A stretch of DNA of 64,000 nt from Lineus longissimus. Its lineage: Eukaryota; Nemertea; Pilidiophora; Heteronemertea; Lineidae. Positions within the stretch are counted from its first letter, which is position 1. Each line of letters opens with the position of its first letter. The notes under the pieces are model-generated. The model had not been told where the DNA came from and searched no databases. It worked only from the letters and a program-made list of their open reading frames with translations. Below are positions 47,244 to 58,962 of the stretch, one piece after another. The stretch covers positions 11,155,431 to 11,219,430 of the forward strand of contig NC_088322.1 of the NCBI RefSeq assembly GCF_910592395.1, read 5' to 3'. Made by a program: the position numbers and the translations under genes.

Positions 47244-49917
47244 TCACTGAAAATTACTTTCAACGGCCGTAACGGAGCCAGCGTACCTGGTATCCTTTCT
47301 TTCTGATTTACTTGCGACAACAACTTGACTCCCAAACATACTGCTAAAGCTCAGCGTTCTTTTTGCTAGCTCCACATTTTCCGGTAGGGAGCGTTGTCGT
47401 CTGTGTTTGATGTAAGGCCACGTGAGCAGGAGGCTCCCGGATGCGATGATAGCGCCCCCGAGGTAGAAGGAATTGCCATAGTCACCGGTAATGTCGTACA
47501 CCCATCCTGGAAAAGATGACAGGCAATTTGCAATTCTGACAGAAGAACGGCCAGCAACACCCGGTCTTAGCAGAGGATAAATGATATAACGGGTAACCAG
47601 CTAATTTTAGTCCGGTGGTTTAACCTTAACCATGATGAAGTCGGTAACAGCCACGACAGTTAAACGTGTGGGGAGGCTGACGCAGACGTTTTTCGCCTTG
47701 ATCTGCAACCAAATATGGCACGCCAAAGCGGAATAAATGCAAGATTTATAAATATGCAACATTTTGAAATATATTGCAACCCTTGAAAAAACATGCCAAC
47801 ATTTCTGAAACCTATGTCAAGATTTTAAAATATGTATCAAGAAATTTGAAAGGTTTGCAATATATTTCAAAATGTGGCTTGATATTTGTAAGTCTTGTAT
47901 TTATTCCACTTTGGCGTATCATAACCAAAGAGCTAACTCGTACAATACAGATATTGCAGGGATGCGCAACCTTCCGACCGCAATAATGCAATAATCTATT
48001 GAGCCTTAAAGCTGAACTTTAAAATATTCACCCACCTGCTAGCGGCGCCCCAATCATCATTCCGAGGCCAATCTGTACTGTTAGGTGCGTGAAAGCTATG
48101 GTGAGTTGAGGAATGTCGACGAAGTACAGCATAACTATTTGATAAATAGAGTTGGCAGGAGACGACAACAAAGAGTGAAACACACTCCCTATTATCAGAC
48201 TTGTATAGGACGGCAAGAACGGAAACACGATGGCCGCCAATCCAGCTGAGAAACTGCAGATCCAATAGAACAGGAACGTGTCAACGTGCCGACTTTGTCC
48301 GATCAGCCCTGATATAATCCTGCCGAATATCTGCGCAAGGCCCATTAGTGACACTGGGAGAGTCGCCGCCTCGTCCGTTTTAGTAAGCGTCTTGGCCATC
48401 GCTGTAAGATGGATATATATTAGAGAAACACCAGCCATGTACGCCATGTAGTGAATGCAAAAAAGGACTAAACTTAAATTCTTGTATAGGTCAAAGCCCA
48501 GTTTTACTGCAATTGTTCGTGATTCTTCCTCTACATCCTTTTCCTGACGTTTTAATCTTTTGATTGAAGCAGGTTCGTGAATCAGGGCGCCCGCGACACA
48601 GATATGAAGAGCAAAGCCCGCCAATATGAACATTGATCCGCGCCAATTGAATGCATCGATTATAAATGGGATCACATTGGACATGACAAAGATACCGGCA
48701 CCAACTCCAGAGGCTGCGATTCCGTTGAAGAGCGTCCGACCTTCCTCTATGTAAGACACAATGGTAAGACCAGGCACGAAGAAAATCCCAATTCCTGTTC
48801 CTGAATGACAAAGCAATAAAAGCAAAATGATTTAGTTGGATATCATATTAATAACGAGGTTTTGCAAATTTTACGAATGACGAGTTGCAAACATTTGGTT
48901 CCAAAGAAGCTGGCGTTTGATTTTGTAGTTTTTAGTCCTATCTAGTACTGCATTTGAAGGTGCCGGCCATGCAAGCTTACGCTCAGTTCCGTGCTTCTTG
49001 AAGATATACGTCTATAGATGTTGCAAAAGGTACAATACCTGTTATTATCGAAAATGTTACTATGACGTGGGAGAAAGATGTCGCAAAAGCTGTGGCAAAA
49101 AGTCCCATTGAGGTGACAACACCACCGATCATAATAGTGCTCCGAAACCCGATACGATGTGTGAGGTAGCTGGAGAAGGGAGCTGGAATGGAGAAAAAGA
49201 GTAAATCGCAGCTGGTAGAATGAACACAGCACGAGTGGATAGGGACTCGTTATCCTGGTTATCATCATCATCATCGCCCATATTACCACAAAACTACTGT
49301 TTTCCAACTGCCCGCTACTCCTTCCCCTGGTCCGACGTGGGGTAAAGGATGCCACGGGGAGTTGTATTGGACGCAACTTGTTTAAGAGGCGCGTGCGCGT
49401 GCGTGGGGTATTAATGTATGAAATTGGTTTACCCGAGATGAAACAGATTTACTAGTAATCAAATTGTGAGAAGCACGTGGGGTAATACGTGTAATGACTT
49501 TTTTACACGGGAGATGTATATACATGTATTGGACGCAACAGATGTACAGGTACCTACATGTGTAAGCAATTCCAATAACCAATGTAATCTCTGCACATGG
49601 CGAGTTTCATTGACACAAAACGTACCGACAAAATGGAATGTGGCATAGTGGATGGATCCAACAAATGACGTCATACCGCTGCTGCCCTTAAATTCCTCTC
49701 TGAACTCGACGACGTATATCCCAATGGTAAAACTGACGCCACCAATGATGAATAGAGACATGAATGTCGAAAGTGTTGTTACTATGTTATATCCTCGGAA
49801 GCCAGTACAGAGGGATTCGCTTGGCGAAGCTTCCTCGTCGACCTTTTTTTTTTCATCTCGTCCCATGGCATGTGTTCCGTTAATTGCAGTTTCACTCCAT
49901 CCATTTCTATCGTTCAT
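47244..49917 (-). CDS. Monocarboxylate-transporter-like MFS protein (SLC16 family), four exons
   Basis: This is a 12-helix plasma-membrane transporter of the major facilitator superfamily; the family exports or imports lactate, aromatic amino acids or other monocarboxylates, often with a proton. Exons (-): 49626-49917, 49039-49182, 48036-48800, 47244-47506. All introns are phase 1 and the total is 1464 bases, 487 aa. Visible signatures are HRIGFR between helices 2 and 3, the SLC16 helix-5 motif YIEEGRTLFNGIAASGVGAG (aa 162 on), a basic/acidic central cytosolic loop (KRLKRQEKDVEEESR), the late-half FGRIISGLIG, and the C-terminal GGWVYDITGDYGNSFYLGG found in MCTs. The usual DGGWGW signature of helix 1 is replaced by FRGYNIV, so substrate and proton coupling may differ. 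Which SLC16 subtype it is cannot be told. A hairpin element lies in the last intron. Confidence 0.93.
47714..47923. mobile_element. MITE-like hairpin element in the last SLC16 intron
   Basis: Arms 47716-47781 and 47852-47922 are inverted copies (CGCCAAAGYGGAATAAATRC at the outer part, CATTTTGAAATATATTGCAA at the inner part), about 85% matched by eye. The loop itself has further inverted words (ATGTCAAG/TATCAAG). The total is about 208 bases with no open frame; a target-site duplication is not clear. Confidence 0.75.
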
Positions 49918-51589
49918 TTTGGAAACGTATCATCAGCGAAATAAATAAAGAAATGATGCCGGTGACCTTGTCCGATCGAGGTCTATCTAACTCATGGCGC
50001 TTATAAACCTTACATACATTCGACCAAAAACAAAACGTACACCTGTTCTAAAGACAATAGAATGCTCCTATTTGTTTGTCCCATGAATTATCAGAATCGT
50101 GTATGTAAGTAGATGCTTCCGACTCGACTTTGCCCAATATTCGGGTTAGGCCAAGTATAAATAGAAAACTGTTTCTCGTCTGCCCCGATTTTGGCCGCCG
50201 TTTTTAATTTACATTTTGACACCATTTAATTACGTTTTTTTCTTCAGTTTGCATAAAACGAGACATGTGCGGCTAATGGTGGCAGCAATTTTGTCTGCTA
50301 TGGTAGCATTAATGCCGATATTAATTATGATGATAATGATAGCGCGTTTAAATGGCCATGGACATACACGAAGAGAAGGATACGGAGCACAATACGTCAT
50401 AATAAAAACAAAAAAATGCCCCTCCCAACCCGATTTCATGACAGGGTTCAGACGCGAAACCTTTTTTGTTTTACGTGCTCTTGCAAGAAAACGCATTGTG
50501 TTATGTTGACCATAGCAGGCTGATGTTGTCATATGTTCTTCCTACACTATACTATATCAATATAGACCACGTCTATCGAAATCAATTGTGACATAAACAT
50601 GATAACAACGCAACAGGATATAAGACAAGCGGAATGTACTTTGTCACATGACATATTAACATACATTTAATCGATACTTGGGTCAACATCGGGTTAATGT
50701 CCGCACAGTATTCAACCTGATGACAGACATACATTTACACCGGTAAATAATCGGCAACCACTGCAGACGTGGACCGGATTTGGCATGCATAATGCATGCT
50801 TTTTTCTCCAAATGATTCAGATGTTAATTAGATTCTGCTTTCTAACAAGGTACAACGGCTTGTCGATACACGTCACTTCAGCTGAATTCATACACGACGC
50901 TGGCCATGTCCCACCCTGGAGAATCCATTCCCAAAATTTCCAAGGGTCTTATCCGGCCTTCCAACTTACCGAACAGCCTACTCTGGATAGTGCTACTTGA
51001 GGCGATCAAATGATGGACGTTATTACTAACAGGTGGAACTAATTGTAACCAATTACGTGTACAATACAAAACCAATGTGGATGAAGTCGACATGACTGGT
51101 ACTAATGTACTGGGTATTGGACTACTGACTACTGATTACTGCCGCCTGCCGCGTAATAAGGTTCCCATCATTGTTCGCGACACACAAGATTCGTCGCAGC
51201 GCGCGCGGAATGATCTAACATGTATATATGCCCAAATACAGTATAATTATTTTACATTCGCATGTTCGATGGAGGTCAGCGAATTCCATTCCCAAGATCG
51301 GTCGCTTTGAAGAGATCGATTTCCGTGCACAAGCCGTGCAAATCAAACACATGCCGAAAGATGAGGGAGGAGCGCAAACCCCGGTAATTGAATTTACAGA
51401 AAGAAGTGCCAGAGGCTTGAAAGGTCAACGCCGGACTTTGCTGGAAGCTGCTCGTCGTAGTTACCAAACCAACCTCCGTGGAAACGGGGTGGAAACGTAC
51501 CCGCTAAGCGCTTGCCTCAAGTTGAGGTGGGTCGTTTACACACTCTAGCAAAAACCCGATGAGATCCGAGCGAATCCGAATGCAGTCTA
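49918..51589. other. Region upstream of the SLC16-like gene; no gene recognised
   Basis: This includes the presumed promoter of the transporter. An open frame at 51228-51548 (+) has no recognised domain and is overlapped by minus-strand frames. Confidence 0.4.
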
Positions 51590-52700
51590 AATTTATATAT
51601 ATATAGTTTATTTATCGTACTCTTGTACATTTTACAGTATTGTGCATTGTGCGCTTACAAGAAAAGGTGCATTGAACAAGACAAGAACGTAAAAACAAAA
51701 TACATGTATCAAAGTCTATTTATGAAAGAAAAATTCTCATGGATCCTCTGCCGCGGGGGGGGGGGCAAAGGTCAACTTATCATTCGCATGCTAGATGCGT
51801 AATAGTATCTGACAGCTCATCTCTATCAAAGAGGTGATAGTCACCCCTGTCTCTCATCAGTATAAGATCCCTGATCACACTGCCTATGTCATTCGTTTCG
51901 ATATCACCAACTTTGTTACCCCTTCTAATAAGGTTGTCCCTATCGGTCCCTATCTTCTCACATAGTACATTGATGTTTCCCCCGACGGAGGAACTACTTC
52001 CGTAAATGACTAATTTCGCAGACAGTTCAACCAGTTCATTATTACTTCTCAGAGCAGTCTTAAAAATTTTTAAAAACCTGCTGTGCATCTGAAATTCCGG
52101 ATTGATATCCCGGCATATAGTAGGCAACAAATTTGAGTGTGTCCGATACGGTAATTTGAAAAATTTTCTTACACATTTCCTCCAGGTCGTAAGCAGTCTA
52201 TCCATGTGCCTAGAAGAAAAATCCCACAGTACGCTGCCGTATAAACACATGACATATGTTTTGAACAGGCGATATTTTACATCAATGTCGCAATGACCAA
52301 ATGCAGAGACAAGTGCATTAGTTCGGGCAATCATGTTTCCAATAGCTTGATCAATAAGTGTCTGCTCGGCGTGGGGGCCTATGATATGGCCCAGGTGATT
52401 TGCTATATCTTCTACCTCAAGTCTGTTGTTTTGCCACCTTAAAAAAGTATCGGCTGCTTCTTTTCCAAACAATAGGAAGTGTGTTTTAATGACATTGAAC
52501 AATAATCTATACTCCTCGGAATATCTATCACAAATCTTAAGCATTTCCTGCATGCCATGTCTAGTGGGGCACAATAGAACTACATCATCGGCGTACGCCA
52601 ATGCCCCTACAAATTGTTGGCCAATATAACATCCGTAACTCGACTGTTTCAAGTCCAGTAGCATTTCATCCGAGTAAATGCAGAATAAAATTTCCCTGGT
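51590..52700 (-). mobile_element. 5'-truncated non-LTR retrotransposon (LINE) with open RT tail
   Basis: The minus-strand frame ends at 51780. From about 52691 it carries the second half of a reverse transcriptase: ILFCIYSDEMLLDL (after the lost QGxxxSP block), then the catalytic YADD box in ALAYADDVVLLCPT, then NVIKTHFLLFG, LGHIIG and LFKTYVMCLYGSVLWDF, as in the palm/thumb of CR1/Jockey/RTE-type elements. The same frame stays open to 52898, but the part before 52691 does not look like RT and probably is flanking DNA. After the stop come about 190 bases of 3'UTR ending in AATAAACTATATATATATA, a LINE-like tail. About 300 codons of RT without a stop imply fairly recent insertion. The endonuclease and the first RT blocks are missing, so it is inactive on its own. 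Confidence 0.9.
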
Positions 52701-54155
52701 GTAAACGCAAAGTAATCGGTAATCATCGAGTCTCGTGTGGTCTGATCGGGTCTCAAAGTAGACCATCATTCCTTGTCCTCCATCAATTAAGGAATCAACG
52801 GTCCACACGTACATGTATATCACTGAGAATACGTTATCACCTGGATTCCCTTTCAAACCTCTTTGGCTACAGATGTGGGAATCGAACAGCATGCACAATG
52901 CAATAATACCGGTTAGGAATAATGACCGAGTCTACTGAGCCAACTGTTCGGTACAGCTAGGAGCTGCGCGAACAAGGAAAAGTTTCCGGAAACGTTGCTG
53001 ACTGAAAGTGCCCTATGTCTAAAATGATTGAGTTGAGCGTGACCGCGTAATTTGGTCTATCAACCAGTTCACTCTCACATGTCACATACCAATCTCGGCC
53101 TCTGGGGGTTTCGTTCATGCTGTTCAGCTTTAAAACAACCCATTGACTTCAACATTTCTATGTGATCGTGTGGATCGATCTCGAGGGAATTTTTAAGGTC
53201 TCTCCCTGGGCGGTGTTTGATTTGCCCAGAACAGGACTGTAAGTAAGAGCGTAAGTATATGATGTTTTGGTTAGGATTTTACGGAATATGTATGTGATCG
53301 ATTTTAGTTATTCAGCCAACTGTCGCCTATGCCAATATTAGTGGGCTATGAGTAAATTTGCCGGGAGAAATACCAATATTTTAAGCAAATCTGAGTTTGA
53401 TACACTAAATTGATTTGGTGGCCGCTTTGTAAGTCTGTTTGGCTGAGAGTAGGACACAGAGCTTGATGATAACTGAACCAAAACCTCAATTTGTAAGTAA
53501 TACGTGTATACCATTTTAGATCTTGGAGAAATGAAAAATTAGTAAAGTGTCGGACGGAATTCGTTGTTTGACACTCACCCTCCAGCCAGGCCTCTCCATA
53601 TTTGCACTCCAAAATTGCCGTAAACATCATGATTTATTAACCAGATTGCTTTTTACAATCGGGCAAATAACTGAGTCACTAATAATGCTATAGCTAATGA
53701 CCTTACACGATATTGTACCAGCGTTGATTAATATTTTCATTGAGTGACCCGGAATTACTTAGCAGCGTATTGAAGCCGTATAAGTGGAGTTTGTAGTTCA
53801 CTGACAAAATTTTATTAATAAAGTCATTCATTTTCTCTTACGCCGTCGTGCTATGTCACTACTTTCCAGATAATAATAGCCGATCAACTGGTTATAGCCG
53901 TACTGCACGATAACTTCAGACGTCCGAGATGGAGTAACAAAGTAGTTAGATCTTTGCCTGAAGACGAAGATTTTGACTTGGTGAAAAATATGTGCTGCCT
54001 TCACCAGGACGACACTTTTGGATTAAAACGTTGAAATATCTGCAACGAGTGGACAATAGATAATGTTGACGGATGATATTCAGTGAACCAGAAAAAAGAC
54101 GACTTACTCTTAGCTAATTTTAATTTCATACACGATTGAGATTTGTGCTGGAACC
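52701..54155. other. No gene recognised; includes upstream region of the CXorf65-like gene
   Basis: No exon with family signature seen. The last few hundred bases are presumably promoter and 5'UTR of the gene starting at 54156. Confidence 0.4.
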
Positions 54156-56683
54156 ATGTTTATTACAGTGAAATTTGGTGGTGAGTTATGTATTTTTTTA
54201 CCATTCTAGCTTTTCCGTAATAAATACAGGACCAATATATTGGGATTGTAGTGATTAGTGCGGGGTATATATTATACTGCGAAAATTCATTGTCCGCCAT
54301 TTCAATAATTAAAAACATTTGGTTATCAACATATCTGGTCAATATATACACCGGGTACCTCAAGAGCTCGAAGCAGTGCAGCTTTCTCCAAAATTGGGCC
54401 CTAGTGCTGGAGTTGGAGCACGAGAACGTGTACTAGGCCAGTATCATGTGAACCACAAAAGTGACTATACATTTTAAGTAGTAATACTACTGAAAAAATT
54501 GAATGCTTGGTAAGATAAAAAGTAGAGTAACTGTAATTCAAAAATGTCTCATCAATATTTATTTTGATATTAGTATACTATTTGCGCAGTTGCCTATTTT
54601 GTAGAACAAGTTCATACTCGTTTTTCGTGGGCTAGCCTCCATGCCGGTTCATACTCGTTTTTCGTGGGCTAGCCTCCATGCAGGTTTTAAGAGTAATGGT
54701 GCTTACTAGAAATTCACAATCACTGTACGTCATGCAGTTGTACAGTATGGGACTTGACATGCCTCGGCGGATATTAAAGTACTCGTAACTAACTGTACGA
54801 CTCGGGTGACTCTGTAGGGACCTTCCTAAGTCCTGGCACAAGAAGGATTTAGCCAACTAATTATTTTTAAAAAAATGAATCGCGTATTAACATATCGTAG
54901 TAAAGTTTTGATCATGATATATATTTTTTTAACAAACGAAACAGCGCACGCTCCAGCTTATTTCAAATAAACTCACCTTTAATCGACAATAATAAAGTAA
55001 TAACGAAACCATAAAAAATTCTTAGTATATATTCTAAGATTTTTCGTATATTTTTGTATGAAAGTCTGGTTTTAATTTTGCGCCATCGAACACGGCAGTT
55101 GGCCTATAGAAATTGGCATGTATGCTATTTCGTGATGTTAACCTCAGCATGATTGAAGCCCAGACATACTTCACAGTTTGACATCAGTGTTTTGACGGCA
55201 GCCAATGACACCGTGAACAACTGGATAAAAAGGTCAGATATTTACCGGCATAATGTCATAGCTGGTTATTGGTACATTCTTGTTGTAATACACTACGACA
55301 TGGGCATGAGGAGGGCGGGGGATTGTACTGTTCTGGGTCGGTTTTCTCTGCATGCGATTTGACGGGATTAGACAGGACAATCGCAGAATATGCGTGAAAT
55401 GACAAAACTATGTCGCATGCATTTTCTCCTTCCAGAACGGAAAGAGATCATCTTCAATCCAAATTGCCGCAGTATCGCCCTCTTACGGCAGATACGACAG
55501 AAATGTAACTACACCAATGAAGTGATCGGTATCGATCTGTCCGACGAGGAGGGAAACGTAAAGATGCTGTCAGATATGCCCATGAGGCAGGCCAGCGAGG
55601 TGCTCAAGGAGCGGGAGACATTAGTCTTGGTCAGTGTGGAAAGTAAGTACTTGGTCAAGGTAACACTTTGAAGATTTTGCAGCATAGCTTCCAGTATTAT
55701 CGGTCATGTCGTCAGTGAGGTAGGCCAACGAGGTGCTCAAGGAGAGGAATACGTCGGTATGGTCACTAGAAAGTAGGCCATTAGCTATAGCCAAGGTAAC
55801 ACTTCTCAACTTCCAATGTTGTGAGTGAGGCAGGCCAACGAGGTGCTCAAGGAGAGGGAGACGTTGGTATTGGTTTATGGTGGTTAGTCAATTAAACTAG
55901 GTTTTATAACTGTCCGATTGGAATGAGAACGTATAAAGGTTCTGCCAAATATTCCCCTTACGAGGCAGGTGAGGTGTTCAAAAAGACTGTGACATCTGTA
56001 TTTACTACAAGTGTTGAAAGACAAACAGGGATAGGCATACAATCGATCCGCATTTAATCTTTTTTGTCTCTCTTTCAGAACTAGAAGACGGTGATTACAA
56101 ATATACACCGCTACTGAACGACGAGGAGGCGATAACACAGGAGTTTCTAGGTTAGTGAAATACCGCTCGAAATATAAAGGGCTCTCAATATTTTGAGAGA
56201 ATTACACATGTGGTCGACCAATCATAATTCCAGAACTTGTAGTGTTTGGCGCGGCATCTTGTATGATTCTCCAATAAGATGTCAATGCTGCTTCAACAGA
56301 GGCCGGATTAGAACCATAACAAAACAAAAAATCCCCCCTCCCCACCAACTTTCAGGTCACTTTCTCTTCAGCTTTTGAAGCAACGCAGCACGTTCATGTT
56401 TGTATAATCACACACCTGAAAGTGTTCAGTGTTTTTCCTTCCAGCACGCCTGTCCTCGCGAAATAGGCGGCGCTCTGAACGGCCTCGCAGCAGCCGGCGC
56501 TCGAAAGACGATAAATTGGGGTCAAGGACGGGCAAGGCCAAGGACAAAGAAAAAGTAGAGAGGGAAAAGTTGAAGTCAGCGAAGAAGGAGCGGGGACCAA
56601 CTGAGGAGTACATGAAAAGAAAACGAGGATCTTTAACCGAACGCATCCCGAAAAGTTTACTGTCGACCATTTCTCCGAGTTAA
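54156..56683 (+). CDS. CXorf65-like protein, complete, four exons
   Basis: This is a homologue of the human uncharacterised protein CXorf65. Exons: 54156-54180, 55436-55642, 56079-56150, 56445-56683, all introns phase 1. The total is 543 bases, 180 aa. The tiny first exon encodes MFITVKFG, the family N-terminus; exon 2 continues ERKEIIFNPNCRSIALLRQI, then IGIDLSDEEGNVKMLSDMP and ERETLVLVSVE, a ubiquitin-like beta-grasp pattern shared with CXorf65. Exon 3 gives KYTPLLNDEEA, and exon 4 is a basic, lysine/arginine-rich tail (RRRSERPRSSRRS, then KAKDKEKVEREKLK). Human CXorf65 is of similar size and also has a basic C-terminal part. Function is unknown. Intron 2 carries degenerate repeats of the end of exon 2. 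An in-frame ATG at 55390 before exon 2 is intronic. Confidence 0.88.
54610..54683. repeat. 37-bp tandem duplication (two units) in intron 1
   Basis: Units 54610-54646 and 54647-54683 are almost identical (GTTCATACTCGTTTTTCGTG, then GGCTAGCCTCCATGC). It lies in the long first intron of the CXorf65-like gene. Confidence 0.9.
55582..56000 (+). repeat. Tandem array of decayed copies of the exon 2 end
   Basis: The exon-2 words GAGGCAGGCCAGCGAGGTGC and TCAAGGAGCGGGAGAC plus the following intron start GTCAAGGTAACACTT (55582-55671) recur as GAGGTAGGCCAACGAGGTGC ... CCAAGGTAACACTT (55715-55804) and GAGGCAGGCCAACGAGGTGC ... GAGGGAGACGTTGGTATTGG (55825-55886). A weaker fourth copy is CGAGGCAGGTGAGGTGTTCA (55961-56000). 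Copies 2 and 3 share substitutions against the exon, so they arose by tandem duplication in steps. They carry indels and no usable acceptor is seen, so they are probably not spliced. Confidence 0.75.
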
Positions 56684-56767
56684 TGATCGAGAGTACGTTT
56701 AAATGCCGTGACTAACATACGCCTGAATGACTAATTATCTGTATACGTAATACAGAACAATCACCTT

Positions 56768-56840
56768 AACATGACTGCGATTTGAACAATAGATCTTAAG
56801 GTTGTCAGTATAATGCTCTTCCGATTGAGCTATCGATGTT
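56768..56840 (-). tRNA. Degraded tRNA-like relic, Val(GAC)-like (pseudogene or SINE head)
   Basis: The minus strand gives a 73-base tRNA-sized block. It has a perfect D arm GCTCAATCGGAAGAGC, acceptor ends AACAT and ATGTT that pair, and a seven-base loop CTGACAA (anticodon position GAC). The anticodon and T stems pair poorly, although GTTCAAATC stands at the B-box position. It is therefore unlikely to be a functional tRNA and may be a decayed copy or a SINE fragment. Confidence 0.35.
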
Positions 56841-58768
56841 TCTCGAGGCGACGCGACCAAAAGCTACATTGCTTTATACACGCACAATGGCTTGCTAAGT
56901 ACCATGACCATCATCATACACAGAGCAAGATCTGAGACCTGCTTACTGACTTTACGGCAACATGATGGTTTAAGCCACCAACAGTGCGAGGGACCTACAT
57001 GGAGGGACAAAGATTAAACCCCAATGAAACATTTTGCCTTATAATATTGTAAGTAGCAAACCGTTCGCGTATTGCGGCGAACTATAAGGGCTGAAGAAGG
57101 ATATCACATTATCCTTTTTCATGAACTAGATACTTGCACATAAAAATGATTTTGACATTACCCAATTGCCGATACGTAAATCGGATAGGGAATATATCAA
57201 GTGGATCGATTACTGGAAGGAAACTTCGAAGTCGTTGTTTTTTACACTCTCGGTCCAGTACATATCTTCAGGATCACTGTCTGCGAGAAGTAGATTCGAT
57301 TATAATAGTTAGGCCTACATATATACATGTAGTAGGCCTACTCTCCGTTGAAACGTTGTCAATGAATTATCATGAGCCTAAGAATAAGCCGTTTAGTTAA
57401 TAATTGTTAAATGGCTCAGGTGAGTTCTACTGGATTAAACTAAACTTGGGATCATTTTCGCGTCAACTTAAAGGCTTTGTGAACGCTTTGTTCTTGCGCG
57501 GCTTTTATGGCAGAGAGATATCCTCTGACGAAGAGGAAGGAATTTTCAGCCTAACACGGAACGTCATTTTTTAGCCAACCGGTTCTAGACGTAATATCAT
57601 GTCACAATTATACACATGCATATATGATTTTTCACCACATCAAACAATTGTTAAGTTGATGGATTTTATAGGCGTTTTATTGTAATGGTTGAGCCGAATA
57701 AATTATCTTTTTTTTATCTTCAAAAAGATTTTAAATCCAAGCTAATCATGTCCAAGTCGAGCAGCAAAACCATAATTGAAAGCCTTCTAAATATCTCTGG
57801 CACAAATTATAGGTTTGTTCTCTGAGTGAATCATTTTGAAAGGTTTTAAATATATCTCATTCAATACAACAAATACCTATTAAACCTTTAGCACTGGGAC
57901 ATTGAACAAGTCGTATGAGGCGATTTTAAATAATGATCTGGTAAACTTTGTTGTGCTTGGGCCAGTGAATTGTTTGCCAGTAAATATAGTTGTAATCGGT
58001 TTGTAAAAGTTGTTTAAAACTTAAGCCAAGATAAGGCCTGAATAACCTTTGGAAATTTACTGATTCCTACCACTCAAAGCTGACGGGTCAAATATGTTTT
58101 CCCCGAGTTACGCTAAAACGGCTTGATAAACAAAATAAAATCACACCGAGAGAGCACTTTATGAAAATTTTCATATATTTTTCGAAACAATAGAAAAGAC
58201 AACCTAGATTACATGGACGTACTGCGAAAGTAAATAATATACATATCATTTAGGAAAACAATAACACGCTATTTGGCTATGGTGATGTGGAGGAGAAGGG
58301 AACTGACACTGAATTCTAAAACAGTACATGTATGAAACTCTTGTATATACATGTACAGTCAAGCCGCGGGCAGTACGTTCTTCGTTGTATCAGAGTCTTT
58401 CAGTCAAAATTTATTTGAAAGAGACTCGGTTTGTATGCACGTATCCGGCTGTTTTCCTTGGGACATCATGGCGATAAATATTATCGCCAGCGTTTTCAGA
58501 ATATACGGCAAAATAATAATGCACGTGTCACCTATTTACCTATTATGAACTAGCACCTCCCATCTCCTACAAAACCTGTGTTGTCAATTTTACCAAACTG
58601 AGACATGGAGTCACGGAGTCATTCGCTTTTCAGACGATAATCTTTATTGGAGGGTAGGCGTCGCTCATCAACCGGACTGTGCACCGTTTCTCAAAGAAGA
58701 TTTATCAACACTGTTGTCTGACGAACATATGACTGCTGCAGTCTCAGGAACTTCCCGACCGGCACTAC
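56841..58768. other. No gene recognised
   Basis: AT-rich, with many stops on both strands. Two TAGGCCTA words lie at 57310 and 57333. A short plus-strand stretch at 58633-58783 (DDNLYWRVGVAHQPDC and onwards, after an AG) is open but not recognised. Confidence 0.4.
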
Positions 58769-58960
58769 CTCAGCGAATCACGTGAATTGTTGTGCGTTTG
58801 TTGATTACACTCTATTAAACGCGTGCTTCTCTGTGGCGGGACCAAAACTTTGGAACCAATTACCAGATATTTTAAAATCCATAGCTAATCCATCAACTAG
58901 ACTAAACGCGTGCTTCCCCAAGTGTTGCTATGAACTTGTCGGCGAGAATTGCAAGCGCAG
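58769..58960 (+). mobile_element. LINE C-terminal relic
   Basis: The translation has FSVAGPKLWNQLPDILKS, the phrase (F-S-V-A-x-P-x-L-W-N-x-L-P-x) typical of the extreme C-terminus of many LINE ORF2 proteins. No reverse transcriptase precedes it. The sequence TAAACGCGTGCTTC occurs twice (about 58815 and 58903), so the relic has an internal duplication. It abuts the 3' end of the orphan gene on the other strand. Confidence 0.55.
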
Positions 58961-58962
58961 GT

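Noticed and set aside
48491-48811. Minus-strand 106-codon frame inside the SLC16 exon
   Set aside because: Alternative frame of a clearly coding exon.
52102-52906. Plus-strand frames opposite the reverse transcriptase
   Set aside because: Antisense shadows of the LINE ORF.
58633-58783. Short plus-strand open stretch after an AG, starting DDNLYW
   Set aside because: Looks mildly protein-like but has no matching donor, partner exon or recognised family.
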